A stretch of 32,184 bases of DNA from Beijerinckiaceae bacterium (GTDB taxonomy: Bacteria; Pseudomonadota; Alphaproteobacteria; Rhizobiales; Beijerinckiaceae). The DNA is taken from positions 1 to 32,184 of the forward strand of contig CANJPM010000015.1 in the NCBI GenBank assembly GCA_947476075.1, in the 5' to 3' direction. The position numbers were made by a program, and so were the translations under genes. Under the pieces are notes generated by a model that saw only the letters and a program-made list of their open reading frames with translations, had not been told where the DNA came from and did not search any database. Below are positions 1 through 9,488 of the stretch, in pieces; the stretch's first letter is position 1; the number at the start of each line of letters is the position of its first letter.

Positions 1-858
1 CTGCTATCCAATCAGGTGGACTGGATTGAATCGCCCGCCCCTGACGCAATGCCGCAGATCAAGAGCCGCGGCTTCACGATCTATTCCAACCCGCAGCCCC
101 ACGTCTGGCCGTGGCAACTCTCGTTCGCCGAAGGCTCGCCCTGGCTCGACAAGCGCACACGCCACGCCGCAAATCTGTGCATCAATCGCGAAGAGCTTAA
201 GGGCCTTCTGAGCGGCATGATGGGCGTGCCCAAAGGCACGGTTGCGCCAGACCATCCGTGGTGGGGCAATCCCACATTCGACATCAAATACGATCCCGCC
301 AGCGCCAAAAAGCTGATGAATGACGCAGGCTATACCGCAGCAAAGCCAATGAAGGTGAAAGTGCTGACGTCCGCCTCCGGCTCGGGCCAGATGCAACCTG
401 TGCCAATGAACGAATTTTTGCAGCAGGCGCTGAAGGAATGCTTCTTCGACGTAGAACTGGACGTGATTGAGTGGAACGCGGTGTTCACCAATTGGCGTCA
501 GGGCGCGAAAGATCCGATGGCGCGCGGCGCCAACGCGATCAATGTCTCGTTTGGAACGATGGACCCCTTCTTCGCCATGGTTCGCTTTGTCTCCACCAAG
601 ACGTTCCCGCCGGTTTCCAACAATTGGGGCTTTTTCGGCACGCCGGAGATTGACGATCTGATCGCCACAGCGCGCTCCACCTTCGACGACAAGGCGCGCG
701 ACGGCGCACTCGCCAATCTGCACAAGCGCGTCGTTGAAGAAGCCCCCTTCGTTTGGGTCGCCAATGACGTTGGCCCGCGCGCGATGAGCGCGAAGGTGAA
801 GGGCGTCGTGCAGCCCAAGAGCTGGTTCATCGACATCGCACCGATGTCGATGGATTGA
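1..858 (+). CDS. ABC transporter substrate-binding protein, family 5 (5'-truncated by window edge)
   Basis: This is the C-terminal 285 residues of a periplasmic dipeptide/oligopeptide-type solute-binding protein (SBP_bac_5 family). The reading frame is open from base 1, so the true start lies outside the window; the internal ATG at 16 is not the start. The assignment rests on close similarity to the complete binding protein that follows at 940. Both share QVDWIE-PAPDA near the beginning, EGSPW, a GSGQMQP-PMNEF block, and a closing R-AMS-KVKG-VQ-W segment. The gene ends in ATGGATTGA. It is followed after 81 bases, including a stem-loop, by its paralogue, so it is probably part of the same transport operon and may give the transporter a second ligand range. 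The ligand cannot be read from the sequence; peptides, glutathione-like compounds and opines are all handled by this family. Confidence 0.9.
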   Translation: MLSNQVDWIESPAPDAMPQIKSRGFTIYSNPQPHVWPWQLSFAEGSPWLDKRTRHAANLCINREELKGLLSGMMGVPKGTVAPDHPWWGNPTFDIKYDPASAKKLMNDAGYTAAKPMKVKVLTSASGSGQMQPVPMNEFLQQALKECFFDVELDVIEWNAVFTNWRQGAKDPMARGANAINVSFGTMDPFFAMVRFVSTKTFPPVSNNWGFFGTPEIDDLIATARSTFDDKARDGALANLHKRVVEEAPFVWVANDVGPRAMSAKVKGVVQPKSWFIDIAPMSMD

Positions 859-872
859 GTTTGCCTGAAATC

Positions 873-901
873 AGCGGCGCGCGAAAACCTCGCGCGCCGC
901 T
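873..901 (+). other. stem-loop between the two binding-protein genes
   Basis: An 11-base-pair perfect hairpin has arms at 873-883 and 891-901 around a 7-base loop (AAAACCT). The stem is almost entirely G+C. No run of T follows, so a classical intrinsic terminator is unlikely. An mRNA-stabilising or processing hairpin at the 3' end of the first binding-protein message is more plausible. Confidence 0.6.
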
Positions 902-939
902 ACCTCCTGCACTCGCACCTTGCACATGAGAGCCGCGCC

Positions 940-2535
940 ATGAAAAAAACTTCGCTCGCATTGTCCATCGCCTTTGGCGCCGCTTTAAGCGCGCCAGCTC
1001 TTGCGCAAGGTACGCTGCGCATCGGAATGACCGCCTCCGATATTCCGCTCACCACCGGACAGCCCGATCAAGGCGGCGAGGGCCAGCGCTTTATGGGGCT
1101 CACGGTTTATGACGCGCTTGTCCATTGGGATTTGAGCGCCTCCGACAAGCCCTCCGTGTTAGAGCCGGGCCTCGCCGCCAGCTGGAGCGCCGATCCGGCG
1201 GACCGCACCAAATGGACGTTCAAGTTGCGTGAGGGCGTCAAGTTTCACGACGGCAGCAGTTTGACAGCTGAAGCCATTGTGTGGAATTTCGACAAGCTCT
1301 TGAAACAGGACGCGCCCCAATTTGATCAGCGCCAGGCTTCACAAGGGCGTTCGCGCATTCCAGCCATCGCCACCTATCGCGCAATTGACGCGTTGACGCT
1401 GGAGATCGTGACGAAAACGCCAGACGCCACGCTGCCCTATCAATTGGCGTGGATTGCGATTTCATCGCCCGCGCAATGGGAAAAACTGGGAAAGAGCTGG
1501 CAGGAATTCGCCAAAACGCCGTCTGGCACAGGCCCATGGAAGCTGACCGCCTTCACCCCCCGCGAGCGCGCGGAAATGGTTCCAAACAAGGATTATTGGG
1601 ACAAGGCGCGCGTACCCAAACTCGACAAGATGATCCTGATCCCGATGCCTGAAACCAATGCGCGCGTGGCGGCATTGCGCTCTGGTCAGGTGGACTGGAT
1701 TGAGGCGCCGGCGCCTGATGCTGTTCCCTCGCTGAAGGCGGCGGGCATGCAGATTGTCGCCAACGCCTATCCGCATAACTGGACGTGGCATTTATCGAGC
1801 GTCGAGGGCTCGCCGTGGAATGACGTTCGCGTACGCAAGGCGGCCAATCTTGCGGTGGATCGCGAAGGATTGAAAGAACTTCTGGGCGGCCTGATGATTC
1901 CCGCTGAAGGCTTCATGCCGCCCGGCCATCAATGGTTCGGCAAACCATCGTTCAAGCTAAAGCGCGATCTGGCTGAAGCAAAGAAACTGCTGGGGGAAGC
2001 CGGCTACGGCCCCGCAAAGCCGTTCGTCACCAAGATCCTGATCTCGCCCTCGGGTTCGGGCCAGATGCAGCCGCTGCCGATGAACGAATTCATCCAGCAG
2101 AATTTGGCCGAGGCCGGGATGAAGATTGATTTTGAAGTGGTCGAATGGAACACGCTCATCAACATCTGGCGCGCCGGCGCCAAGCATGAAAGCTCGCGCG
2201 GCGCCACCGGCATGAATTACAGCTATTTCATTCAAGACCCCTTCACAGGCTTCATGCGCCATCTGCAATGCGACCTCCAGCCGCCGGCGGGAACAAATTG
2301 GGGCCATTATTGCACACCGGAAATGGACAAGCTGTTTGCAGCCGTACGCAATACGTTCGATCCTGTTGCGCAGGCAAAAGTACTCGAAGCAGTACATGAA
2401 AAGTTCGTCGATGACGCCCTGTTTTTGATGGTGACGCATGACGTGAATGCGCGCGCCATGAGTCCGAAAGTGAAGGGCTTTGTGCAGGCGCAGAACTGGT
2501 TCCAGAACTTCTCTTCTATCAGCATGGCGCCATAA
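940..2535 (+). CDS. ABC transporter substrate-binding protein, family 5 (dipeptide/oligopeptide type)
   Basis: A complete 531-residue periplasmic solute receptor. Residues 1 to about 22 form a Sec signal peptide: lysines at 2 and 3, a hydrophobic core and an ALA cleavage site before Gln. The mature protein starts with GTLRIGMTASDIPLTTGQPDQ and carries the family pattern of a YDALVHWD segment, a PGLAASW segment and the W-F-LR-GVKFHDG motif at about residue 95-110. The length is normal for DppA/OppA-like proteins. The start ATG at 940 is followed by the positively charged signal peptide; the upstream ribosome site is weak (GAGAG). It is a paralogue of the preceding partial gene and sits 63 bases before the permease genes, as expected for the receptor of that importer. 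The substrate is not identifiable. Confidence 0.93.
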   Translation: MKKTSLALSIAFGAALSAPALAQGTLRIGMTASDIPLTTGQPDQGGEGQRFMGLTVYDALVHWDLSASDKPSVLEPGLAASWSADPADRTKWTFKLREGVKFHDGSSLTAEAIVWNFDKLLKQDAPQFDQRQASQGRSRIPAIATYRAIDALTLEIVTKTPDATLPYQLAWIAISSPAQWEKLGKSWQEFAKTPSGTGPWKLTAFTPRERAEMVPNKDYWDKARVPKLDKMILIPMPETNARVAALRSGQVDWIEAPAPDAVPSLKAAGMQIVANAYPHNWTWHLSSVEGSPWNDVRVRKAANLAVDREGLKELLGGLMIPAEGFMPPGHQWFGKPSFKLKRDLAEAKKLLGEAGYGPAKPFVTKILISPSGSGQMQPLPMNEFIQQNLAEAGMKIDFEVVEWNTLINIWRAGAKHESSRGATGMNYSYFIQDPFTGFMRHLQCDLQPPAGTNWGHYCTPEMDKLFAAVRNTFDPVAQAKVLEAVHEKFVDDALFLMVTHDVNARAMSPKVKGFVQAQNWFQNFSSISMAP

Positions 2536-2546
2536 CGCACTCAAGG

Positions 2547-2570
2547 CTCCCTCCCCTTGCGGGGAGGGAG
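2547..2570 (+). other. stem-loop between binding protein and permease genes
   Basis: A perfect 10-base-pair hairpin has arms CTCCCTCCCC (2547-2556) and GGGGAGGGAG (2561-2570) around TTGC. It is not followed by T residues. Hairpins after the binding-protein gene are a known way to keep receptor mRNA more abundant than permease mRNA, and that is the inferred role here. This CTCCC-TTGC-GGGAG form is also a common dispersed intergenic repeat in alphaproteobacteria, so it may be a repeat copy. Confidence 0.65.
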
Positions 2571-2598
2571 AGCCCAACGCTCTTCATCGGACCCACCA

Positions 2599-3552
2599 AT
2601 GCTGAAATATCTGGCGGAGCGCATTCTCTACACATTGCCGGTGGCGTTTGGCGTCAGCATCGTTTGCTTTATGCTTGTCCACATCGCGCCGGGCGACCCG
2701 CTGACTTCCGTTTTGCCGCCCGACGCCTCGGCGCAATTACAGGCGGAGATGCGCGCCATTTACGGATTCGACAGGCCGCTTCCCGTGCAATACGGCCTCT
2801 GGGTCCTGAAAGTCATTCAGGGGGATTTCGGGACGTCCATCGCAACCGGACGCCCGGTGGCCATGGAGCTGTCTCGCGCGCTTGGCAATACGTTGATGCT
2901 GGCGGTGCTGGCGACCATGATCGGCTTTTTGTTCGGCGGCCTGTTTGGTTTCGTCGCAGGTTATTTCCGCGACAGCTGGATTGACCGCATCGCATCGCTG
3001 ATCTCGATCATCGGCGTCTCTGTGCCCCATTACTGGCTTGGCATGGTTCTGGTCATCATATTTTCAGTACAGCTCAACTGGCTGCCCTCAACGGGCGCGG
3101 GCCCTGGCGGCTCGGCTGATTGGGTTTGGGACTGGGCGCATGTACGCCATCTCATCCTGCCTGCGATCACAATGTCGGTCATCCCGATGGGCATTGTCGC
3201 GCGCACGGTGCGCGCTCTGGTGGCCGACATCTTGAGTCAGGAATTCATTACCGGCCTGCGCGCCAAGGGCCTTCTGGACGTCGGCGTTTTTCGCCACGTG
3301 GTCAAGAACACCGCGCCGACTGCACTTGCCGTCATGGGCCTGCAATTGGGCTATCTGCTTGGCGGCTCGATTCTGATTGAAACCGTGTTCTCGTGGCCAG
3401 GCACGGGCTTTCTGCTGGGCCAGGCTATTTTTCAGCGCGACCTGCCGCTGCTGCAAGGCGCCATTCTGGCGCTCGCCATGATTTTCGTCGTCCTCAACCT
3501 CCTCGTGGATATCGTCCAATCAATGCTCGATCCACGCGTGCAACGGTCGTGA
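2599..3552 (+). CDS. ABC transporter permease, DppB/OppB type
   Basis: Inner-membrane permease of about 317 residues, beginning MLKYLAERILYTLPVAFGVS. This is the usual DppB N-terminus, with the first membrane helix directly after a short basic stretch. The reading frame is open from 2557, but the extra 14 residues lie over the upstream hairpin and lack family character, so the ATG at 2599 is preferred. Features visible are the extracytoplasmic HIAPGDPL segment, the Y-GFD-PLP-QY motif, several hydrophobic helices, and a cytoplasmic coupling loop (EFITGLRAKGL, then VVKN) of the EAA type. It forms a heterodimer with the next gene product and moves the ligand delivered by the receptor at 940. It is co-directional with, and four bases upstream of, the second permease. 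Confidence 0.93.
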   Translation: MLKYLAERILYTLPVAFGVSIVCFMLVHIAPGDPLTSVLPPDASAQLQAEMRAIYGFDRPLPVQYGLWVLKVIQGDFGTSIATGRPVAMELSRALGNTLMLAVLATMIGFLFGGLFGFVAGYFRDSWIDRIASLISIIGVSVPHYWLGMVLVIIFSVQLNWLPSTGAGPGGSADWVWDWAHVRHLILPAITMSVIPMGIVARTVRALVADILSQEFITGLRAKGLLDVGVFRHVVKNTAPTALAVMGLQLGYLLGGSILIETVFSWPGTGFLLGQAIFQRDLPLLQGAILALAMIFVVLNLLVDIVQSMLDPRVQRS

Positions 3553-3556
3553 TTTG

Positions 3557-4450
3557 ATGAGCGACGACCTGATCCACGCGCCCGCACAATACCAGGCTGC
3601 ATTCCAGAAGTCGCCGGGCTATTGGTCCGGCGTGATGCGGCGTTTCCGACGCGATCCTGTCGCCATGATTGCGCTCTGCGTCGTGCTGGCGCTGATATTG
3701 ATGGCCGTGTTTGCCCCGTTAGTAGCGCCTGCAGATCCCTATCGCGCTTCAATGCTGCGACGTCTGCGCCCAATCGGGACAGAGGGATTTCCGCTTGGCA
3801 CGGACGAGCTGGGCCGCGATATGCTCTCGCGCCTGATCTATGGCGGGCGCCTGTCGCTGCTGATGGGCGTGACGCCGGTATTCATCGCCTTTTTGATCGG
3901 ATCGGTAATCGGGATTACGGCGGGCTATTTGGGCGGCAAGGTCAACAGTGTGCTGATGCGCACGATTGATGTGTTCTTCGCCTTCCCGTCGGTGCTGCTG
4001 GCGATCGCGCTTTCGGGCGCGCTGGGGGCTGGCATATTTAACGGGCTGCTGTCGCTGACCGTCGTGTTCATTCCCCCCATCGCCCGCATCGCCGAGAGCG
4101 TAACGACGGCTGTGCGACGCATTGAATATGTCGAGGCTGCACGTGCATCCGGCGCGTCCTCGTTCACCATCGTGCGCGTGCATGTTTTGGGCAATGTAAT
4201 CGGGCCGGTATTCGTCTACGCGACGGGGTTGATTTCCGTGTCGCTTATCCTGGCATCCGGATTGTCGTTTCTTGGCCTTGGCGTGAAGCCGCCAGAGCCT
4301 GAATGGGGGCTGATGCTGAACACTTTGCGTAACGCTATTTATGTTCAGCCGTGGGTCGCAGCTCTGCCCGGCCTGATGATCTTTATCACCTCTATCTCGT
4401 TTAATCTTTTGTCCGATGGATTGCGTTCAGCAATGGACCTGAAATCATGA
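3557..4450 (+). CDS. ABC transporter permease, DppC/OppC type
   Basis: Inner-membrane permease of 297 residues, partner of the preceding permease. The N-terminal cytoplasmic stretch reads FRRDPVAMIALCVVLALILM, typical of DppC. It is followed by the periplasmic GTDELGRDMLSRLIYGGR-SL motif that nearly all family members carry, and by an EAA coupling loop (YVEAARASGAS). The C-terminus ends [14 protein letters not shown], again typical. A TTG at 3554 immediately precedes the ATG; the ATG at 3557 is taken as start, with no strong ribosome site, which suggests translational coupling to the upstream stop at 3552. The stop overlaps the start of the ATPase gene by four bases (ATGA). Confidence 0.93.
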   Translation: MSDDLIHAPAQYQAAFQKSPGYWSGVMRRFRRDPVAMIALCVVLALILMAVFAPLVAPADPYRASMLRRLRPIGTEGFPLGTDELGRDMLSRLIYGGRLSLLMGVTPVFIAFLIGSVIGITAGYLGGKVNSVLMRTIDVFFAFPSVLLAIALSGALGAGIFNGLLSLTVVFIPPIARIAESVTTAVRRIEYVEAARASGASSFTIVRVHVLGNVIGPVFVYATGLISVSLILASGLSFLGLGVKPPEPEWGLMLNTLRNAIYVQPWVAALPGLMIFITSISFNLLSDGLRSAMDLKS

Positions 4451-5457
4451 CGCCAGAGAGCGCTCCGCTCCTTCAGGTCAACGACCTGACCAAGCATTTT
4501 CCACTGAGCGGCGGGTTTTTTGGACGCAGCGCGGGCGTTGTGCGCGCGGTGGATTCTATCAGCTTTGAAGTCGCCGCCGGCGAGACCCTGGGCATTGTGG
4601 GTGAGAGCGGTTGCGGCAAATCCACGACGGCCCGCCTGCTGGTGAATTTGATCGAACCCGACAGCGGTCAAATCATTCTCAACGGCAAGCGCGTTGGCGG
4701 CGAGATGAGCGTGCGCGACATGCGGCGCCAAATGCAGATGGTGTTTCAGGATTCCTACGCCTCGCTTAATCCGCGTCTGACTATGGAGGATTCGATCGCC
4801 TTTGGCCCGCACGTCAACGGCATGCCGCGCAACAAAGCTCTGGCTTTGGCCCATGACCTGCTTTCCAGGGTCGGGCTTGAACCGCGGCGCTTTGCGGGCC
4901 GCTATTCGCACGAATTGTCGGGCGGGCAACGCCAGCGCGTCAACATTGCGCGCGCCCTCGCCTTCTCGCCCAAGATCGTCATTCTCGATGAAGCCGTATC
5001 GGCGCTCGATAAATCGGTTGAGGCGCAGGTGCTCAATCTGCTGGCCGATCTGAAAAGCGAACTGGGGCTAACATATGTTTTCATCTCCCATGACCTCAAC
5101 GTAGTGCGTCATATGAGCGACCGCGTGATGGTGATGTATCTGGGAAAGATCGCAGAAATCGGGCCCGTGGATGCGCTCTACTCGGCGCCAGCTCATCCCT
5201 ATACGCGCGCGCTTCTGGCCGCGATGCCGTCTATGGATCCCGACAGACGCACGATGGAGCCACCGCTCACCGGCGACCCGCCAAATCCAATCAACCCGCC
5301 GGCGGGATGTCGCTTTCATACCCGTTGCAAGTTCGCACAAGACGTGTGCGGCGAGGAGCAGCCAGTACTTCACATTCTGCCGCACGCATTGCATTTGGCC
5401 GCCTGCCACGCGCATATTCCACATTCAGGCCATAGCGGACTTGAGGCGCGCGCATGA
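4447..5457 (+). CDS. ABC transporter ATP-binding protein, DppF/OppF type
   Basis: Cytoplasmic ATPase of 336 residues. Visible elements in order: N-terminal KHFPLSGG-F insertion typical of OppF/DppF, Walker [10 protein letters not shown] (about residues 52-60), Q-loop ([13 protein letters not shown]), signature LSGGQRQR, Walker [12 protein letters not shown] and the H-loop in FISHDL. The usual proline after the Walker B glutamate is alanine here, a mild deviation. The C-terminal oligopeptide-transport extension holds the [12 protein letters not shown] motif and four cysteines in [11 protein letters not shown] order. It overlaps both neighbours by four bases. The F-type ATPase comes before the D-type, the reverse of the enterobacterial dpp order. 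Confidence 0.93.
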   Translation: MTPESAPLLQVNDLTKHFPLSGGFFGRSAGVVRAVDSISFEVAAGETLGIVGESGCGKSTTARLLVNLIEPDSGQIILNGKRVGGEMSVRDMRRQMQMVFQDSYASLNPRLTMEDSIAFGPHVNGMPRNKALALAHDLLSRVGLEPRRFAGRYSHELSGGQRQRVNIARALAFSPKIVILDEAVSALDKSVEAQVLNLLADLKSELGLTYVFISHDLNVVRHMSDRVMVMYLGKIAEIGPVDALYSAPAHPYTRALLAAMPSMDPDRRTMEPPLTGDPPNPINPPAGCRFHTRCKFAQDVCGEEQPVLHILPHALHLAACHAHIPHSGHSGLEARA

Positions 5458-6416
5458 GCGAGAAACTGGTGGAATTGCGCGATCTCCACGTGCGCTTTCA
5501 TGGCGAGCGCACCGTTCATGCGGTGAATGGAATCGATCTCGATCTGAAAGCCGGCGAGACGCTTGGCATTCTGGGCGAGAGCGGCTCTGGCAAAAGTGTG
5601 ACGCTGAAGACGCTGCTGCGTCTGCTGCCGGAAAACCGCACGCAGATCAGCGGTTACGTGCGCGTCGCTGGCATTGATGTCACAACGCTTGGCGGCCGCG
5701 CTTTGGCCAATCATCGCGGCGCCGTCGCCTCCATGATCTTTCAGGATCCGATGCTGGCGCTTGATCCGGTTTACACCATTGGCGAACAAATAGCGGAAGT
5801 GGTCATGCGCCATGAGGGCGCGAGCCGTGCGCAAGGCCGCGCGCGGGCGCTCGACATGCTGACGCGCGTACGCATTCCATCGCCGGAGCGACGCCTGAGC
5901 GCCTATCCGCACGAAATGTCGGGAGGCATGCGCCAACGCGCGATGATAGCGTTGGCGCTGGCGTGCAGGCCTAAGCTCCTACTTGCAGACGAGCCCACAA
6001 CGGCGCTTGACGCCACGGTGCAGATTCAGATCCTGATCCTGCTGCGGGAATTGCAAGCCGAATTTGGCATGGGCATGATTTTTGTCACGCATGACATCGG
6101 CGTCGCCGTGGAAGTGTCGGATCGCATCGCGGTCATGTATGCAGGGCAAGTGGTGGAGACGGGCAGCGTGCGCGACATTATCGCCAACCCGCAACATCCC
6201 TATACGCGCGGACTATTGGCGGCCAATCTGCATGGCGCCATGAAAGGCGCGCGCCTGCAGGCCATTCCTGGCGCACCGCCGGCGCTGGAGACAGCGCCGC
6301 ATAATTGTCCGTTTTCTCCGCGATGCCCTTCAAAGCTGGAGTCATGCGATACGGCGCCGCCGCCCAATGTTGAATTGTCGCCCGGACGCGCAGTGCGCTG
6401 CGTCCATGCCGCATAA
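5454..6416 (+). CDS. ABC transporter ATP-binding protein, DppD/OppD type
   Basis: Cytoplasmic ATPase of 320 residues, the second nucleotide-binding subunit of the importer. Walker A is GESGSGKS (residues 42-49), the Q-loop is [14 protein letters not shown], the signature is MSGGMRQR, Walker B is [12 protein letters not shown] and the switch histidine lies in FVTHDI. The C-terminal extension has [10 protein letters not shown] and then cysteines in [13 protein letters not shown] and RCVHAA, the cysteine-rich tail of this family. The start ATG overlaps the previous stop. Its stop at 6416 converges on phoB with only 11 bases between, and no obvious terminator separates the two operons. Confidence 0.93.
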   Translation: MSEKLVELRDLHVRFHGERTVHAVNGIDLDLKAGETLGILGESGSGKSVTLKTLLRLLPENRTQISGYVRVAGIDVTTLGGRALANHRGAVASMIFQDPMLALDPVYTIGEQIAEVVMRHEGASRAQGRARALDMLTRVRIPSPERRLSAYPHEMSGGMRQRAMIALALACRPKLLLADEPTTALDATVQIQILILLRELQAEFGMGMIFVTHDIGVAVEVSDRIAVMYAGQVVETGSVRDIIANPQHPYTRGLLAANLHGAMKGARLQAIPGAPPALETAPHNCPFSPRCPSKLESCDTAPPPNVELSPGRAVRCVHAA

Positions 6417-6427
6417 GCGGCCTTTAG

Positions 6428-7132
6428 CTAGCGAAACGTCTCGTCAAACGAATAGCCTGAGCCGCGCACGGTGCGGATCGGGTCTGCCTCAGCGCCGCGA
6501 CTGAGCGCCTTGCGCAGGCGCCCCACATGCACGTCCACGGTACGTTCGTCGATTTCTGCTGATTGCCCCCAGACCGAATCGAGCAATTGCGCACGCGAGA
6601 ACACCCGGCCGGGGCGCTCCATCAGATGTTCAAGCAGGCGAAACTCGGTAGGCCCCAGATGCACGTCGCGCGCGGCGCGTCGAACACGGCGGGTTTCGCG
6701 ATCAAGCTCAATTTGCCCATGAGCAAGCTTTGAAGCAATTCGCTCTGGCTTGACGCGGCGGAGCAATGCGCGCACGCGGGCCATGAGTTCGGGCACAGAG
6801 AATGGTTTGACGACGTAATCGTCGGCGCCGACGGAAAGCCCGCGCACGCGCTCGCTCTCTTCGCCGCGCGCGGTCAGCATAATCACGGGAAGGGTGCGCG
6901 TAGCGTCGCGCGCACGAAGGCGCCGGCATAATTCAACGCCGGTGAGCCCTGGCAGCATCCAGTCGAGTATGACGAGATCAGGCGGGTTCTCCGCCAGCAG
7001 AATTTCCGCTTCGTCGCCGCTATCGGTTCGCTCGACGATATACCCTTCGGCCTTCAGATTGTACTCAAGCAACAAGCTTAAAGACTCTTCATCCTCGACC
7101 ACCAATACGCGTGGCGCGTTCGCAATGCTCAT
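6428..7132 (-). CDS. phoB: phosphate regulon response regulator PhoB
   Basis: OmpR/PhoB-class two-component response regulator, 234 residues. The receiver domain (about 8-125) shows the acidic pair in VVEDEE, the phospho-acceptor Asp57 in VILDWMLPG, the threonine in MLTARG and the lysine in VVKPFS. The C-terminal winged-helix DNA-binding domain (about 135-232) has LGPTEFRLLEHLMERPGRVF and the ERTVDVHVGRLRKAL recognition region of PhoB. In its phosphorylated state it would activate the pst promoter and other Pho genes under phosphate limitation. It is the last gene of the leftward operon and its ATG overlaps the phoU stop by four bases. Its usual sensor partner PhoR is not in the window. Confidence 0.95.
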   Translation of the reverse strand: MSIANAPRVLVVEDEESLSLLLEYNLKAEGYIVERTDSGDEAEILLAENPPDLVILDWMLPGLTGVELCRRLRARDATRTLPVIMLTARGEESERVRGLSVGADDYVVKPFSVPELMARVRALLRRVKPERIASKLAHGQIELDRETRRVRRAARDVHLGPTEFRLLEHLMERPGRVFSRAQLLDSVWGQSAEIDERTVDVHVGRLRKALSRGAEADPIRTVRGSGYSFDETFR

Positions 7133-7812
7133 AGCGCGCCCTTGGGACGATCGGAGGGCATGGTCGTCCCCGTGCGCATGTAATGGATCGTCTCGGCGAT
7201 GTTGGTTGCGTGATCTCCTACGCGCTCAAGGTTTTTCGAGCAGAAAAGCAGATGTGTGCAAAAAGTGATGTTGCGCGGATCTTCCATCATGAAGGTGAGA
7301 AGATCCCGGAACACGGAATCCTCCAGCGCGTCAATCTCGGCGTCGCGGCTCCAAACGATGCGCGCGCGGTCAACGTCGCGTTGGGAATAGGCGTCGAGCA
7401 CGTCCTTCAATTGCATGGCGGCAAGCTCGCCCATGTGCTTGAGGCCGACGATTGCGCGTGGTACGCGGGCGTCTGCTGAAATCTTGATCGTGCGTTTGGC
7501 GATGTTCTTGGCAAGATCACCGGTGCGCTCAAGGTCGCCCGCGATATGAATGGCGCCAACCAGCTCGCGCAGATCCACCGCCATCGGCTGTCGACGCGCG
7601 ATGGTCAGCACCGCCTGCTCCTCAATCTCGCGCTGAAGCGCATCGAGACGCGGATCGTTCTCGACAACGCGGCGCGCAAGGTCAGCGTCAAGCTTCGACA
7701 ACGCGTCCATAGCGTCGGTGAGCATTTTCTCGGCGACGCCACCCATTTCCGCGATCTTGCTGCCGATGACTTCCAGCTCGGCGTCGTAGGCTTTAACAGT
7801 GTGAACGGCCAT
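7129..7812 (-). CDS. phoU: phosphate-specific transport system accessory protein PhoU
   Basis: A 227-residue cytoplasmic protein with two repeated PhoU helical-bundle domains: first about 10-105 with ERTGDLAKNIAKR, second about 115-215 with LERVGDHATNIAETIHYM. The acidic E-R-GD-A-NI pattern in each repeat is the metal-binding signature of the family. It is a negative regulator that links PstSCAB to PhoR/PhoB signalling and limits phosphate uptake when phosphate is plentiful. It lies 15 bases after pstB and overlaps phoB. Length and position are standard for alphaproteobacteria. Confidence 0.95.
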   Translation of the reverse strand: MAVHTVKAYDAELEVIGSKIAEMGGVAEKMLTDAMDALSKLDADLARRVVENDPRLDALQREIEEQAVLTIARRQPMAVDLRELVGAIHIAGDLERTGDLAKNIAKRTIKISADARVPRAIVGLKHMGELAAMQLKDVLDAYSQRDVDRARIVWSRDAEIDALEDSVFRDLLTFMMEDPRNITFCTHLLFCSKNLERVGDHATNIAETIHYMRTGTTMPSDRPKGAL

Positions 7813-7827
7813 GATTTGTCCCCCGCG

Positions 7828-8643
7828 TCAGCCGAAGCGGCCGGTAATATAATCTTGCGTGCGTTGCTGCGACGGCGACGTGAACATGCGCGGCGTATCG
7901 TCGAACTCGACCAGGTCTCCCAGATACATGAACGCCGTGCGGTCGGAGACGCGCGCAGCCTGCTGCATGTTGTGGGTGACGATGGCGATCGTGTAGCGCG
8001 TCTTCAAGTCGTCGATCAGCTCTTCGATCTTGGCGGTCGAGATCGGATCAAGGGCAGAACAAGGCTCATCGAACAAAATGACTTCAGGGCGAATAGCCAC
8101 TGTGCGGGCAATGCAAAGGCGCTGTTGCTGGCCGCCAGAGAGAGACAGGCCGCTGGCGTTGAGCTTGTCTTTTACCTCGCCCCAGAGCGCCGCGCCCTTC
8201 AGCGCCGCCTCGACGCGGCCGTCCATCTCGCTTTTGGAAATCTTCTCATAAAGACGCACGCCGAAGGCAATGTTTTCGTAGATCGTCATCGGAAACGGCG
8301 TCGGCTTTTGAAACACCATGCCCACGCGGGCGCGCAAAAGATTAAGATCGACGCCGGGGTCGAGAATGTTCTTACCGTCTAGAAGCACTTGCCCCGTCGC
8401 GCGCTGGCCGGGGTATAAATCATACATCCGATTGAGCACGCGCAGCAGCGTCGACTTTCCGCAGCCCGACGGGCCTATGAAAGCGGTGACGCGATTGGCT
8501 TCGAGCTTCAGATTGATGCCTTTCAGCGCGCGCGTGTCGCCATAATAAAAATCAAGATTGTTGATCTCAACCTTGGGGGTGCGCGCAGCCGCGTGCAGCG
8601 GCGCTTCGGTACTGGTCGCGTCGTCTGTCATCACGTCGGTCAT
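7828..8643 (-). CDS. pstB: phosphate ABC transporter ATP-binding protein PstB
   Basis: ATPase of the PstSCAB phosphate importer, 271 residues. Walker [10 protein letters not shown] is at 57-65, the Q-loop [19 protein letters not shown] at about 110-128 is diagnostic of PstB, the signature LSGGQQQR is at 168-175, Walker B VILFDEP at 188-194 and the switch histidine at 224 (THNM). The C-terminus YITGRFG is the characteristic PstB ending. A 25-residue N-terminal tail, rich in Thr/Ala, precedes the domain. The start overlaps the pstA stop by four bases, indicating coupled translation. Confidence 0.96.
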   Translation of the reverse strand: MTDVMTDDATSTEAPLHAAARTPKVEINNLDFYYGDTRALKGINLKLEANRVTAFIGPSGCGKSTLLRVLNRMYDLYPGQRATGQVLLDGKNILDPGVDLNLLRARVGMVFQKPTPFPMTIYENIAFGVRLYEKISKSEMDGRVEAALKGAALWGEVKDKLNASGLSLSGGQQQRLCIARTVAIRPEVILFDEPCSALDPISTAKIEELIDDLKTRYTIAIVTHNMQQAARVSDRTAFMYLGDLVEFDDTPRMFTSPSQQRTQDYITGRFG

Positions 8644-9485
8644 TTCGATTTCCTTTCCGCGCCGAGAACGCGGGCGACGATATTGAGAGCAAGAACCGCA
8701 AGCGTGATGATAAGCGCCCCGGTCCAGGCGAGCTGGCGCCAGACTTCATACGGGCTTTGCACAAACGCGTTGATGGTCACGGGCAAATTGGCCATCGCCT
8801 TGCTCATGTTGACGCTCCAGAACTGGTTCGACAAAGCGGTGAACAAAAGCGGCGCGGTTTCGCCGGCCACGCGGGCGGTGGCGAGCAACACGCCAGTGAT
8901 GACGCCGGCGCGCGCCGCACGAAAGGCGATCCGCTTGATGACGAGCGAACGCGGAAGACCCAATGCAGAGGCGGCTTCCCGCAAGGTGTTGGGCACCAGC
9001 AACAACATGTCCTCAGTCGTGCGCACCACCACGGGCACCACGATGACGGCAAGCGCAATCGCGCCAGCAAAGCCCGAGAAACCGCCGGTGGGCTTCACGA
9101 CCGCCATATAGACGAAAAGGCCGATGATGATGGAGGGCGCGCTCAGCAGAATGTCGTTGATGAAGCGCACGACATTGGACAGCTTTTCATAGCGGCCGTA
9201 TTCGGCAAGATAAGCGCCTGCGAGCATGCCCAGCGGCGCCCCGACGATCACACCCAGAAACGTCATTGCCGCCGAACCAAAGATTGCATTGGCGAGGCCG
9301 CCGTCGGAGGCGCCGGGCGGCGGCGTCATTTGCGTGAATACATTGACCGACAGGCCTGCAAAGCCGTTGGCGAACAGCGAGAACAGAATGAGACCAAGCC
9401 AGACGAGCCCAAGCGCAGTGGCTGCATAACAGAGCGCGCGAATGATGAAATCGCGGCGGCGACGGGAGGCGTAGAGACTGTTCAT
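8640..9485 (-). CDS. pstA: phosphate ABC transporter permease PstA
   Basis: Inner-membrane permease of 281 residues, one half of the phosphate channel. The N-terminus has a basic stretch (ASRRRRDF) then a first membrane helix. Further helices surround the coupling loop [22 protein letters not shown], which contacts PstB. The segments [19 protein letters not shown] and [12 protein letters not shown] are typical of PstA, and the C-terminus has [19 protein letters not shown]. The gene begins three bases after pstC and overlaps pstB. Confidence 0.95.
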   Translation of the reverse strand: MNSLYASRRRRDFIIRALCYAATALGLVWLGLILFSLFANGFAGLSVNVFTQMTPPPGASDGGLANAIFGSAAMTFLGVIVGAPLGMLAGAYLAEYGRYEKLSNVVRFINDILLSAPSIIIGLFVYMAVVKPTGGFSGFAGAIALAVIVVPVVVRTTEDMLLLVPNTLREAASALGLPRSLVIKRIAFRAARAGVITGVLLATARVAGETAPLLFTALSNQFWSVNMSKAMANLPVTINAFVQSPYEVWRQLAWTGALIITLAVLALNIVARVLGAERKSK

Positions 9486-9488
9486 GGA

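Noticed and set aside
6417-6427. Terminator between the converging dpp and pst-pho operons
   Set aside because: Only 11 bases separate the stops and no hairpin is present there.
7546-8382. Plus-strand open frame of 278 codons across phoU and pstB
   Set aside because: Complement of well-supported phoU and pstB coding sequence, with no domain pattern of its own.
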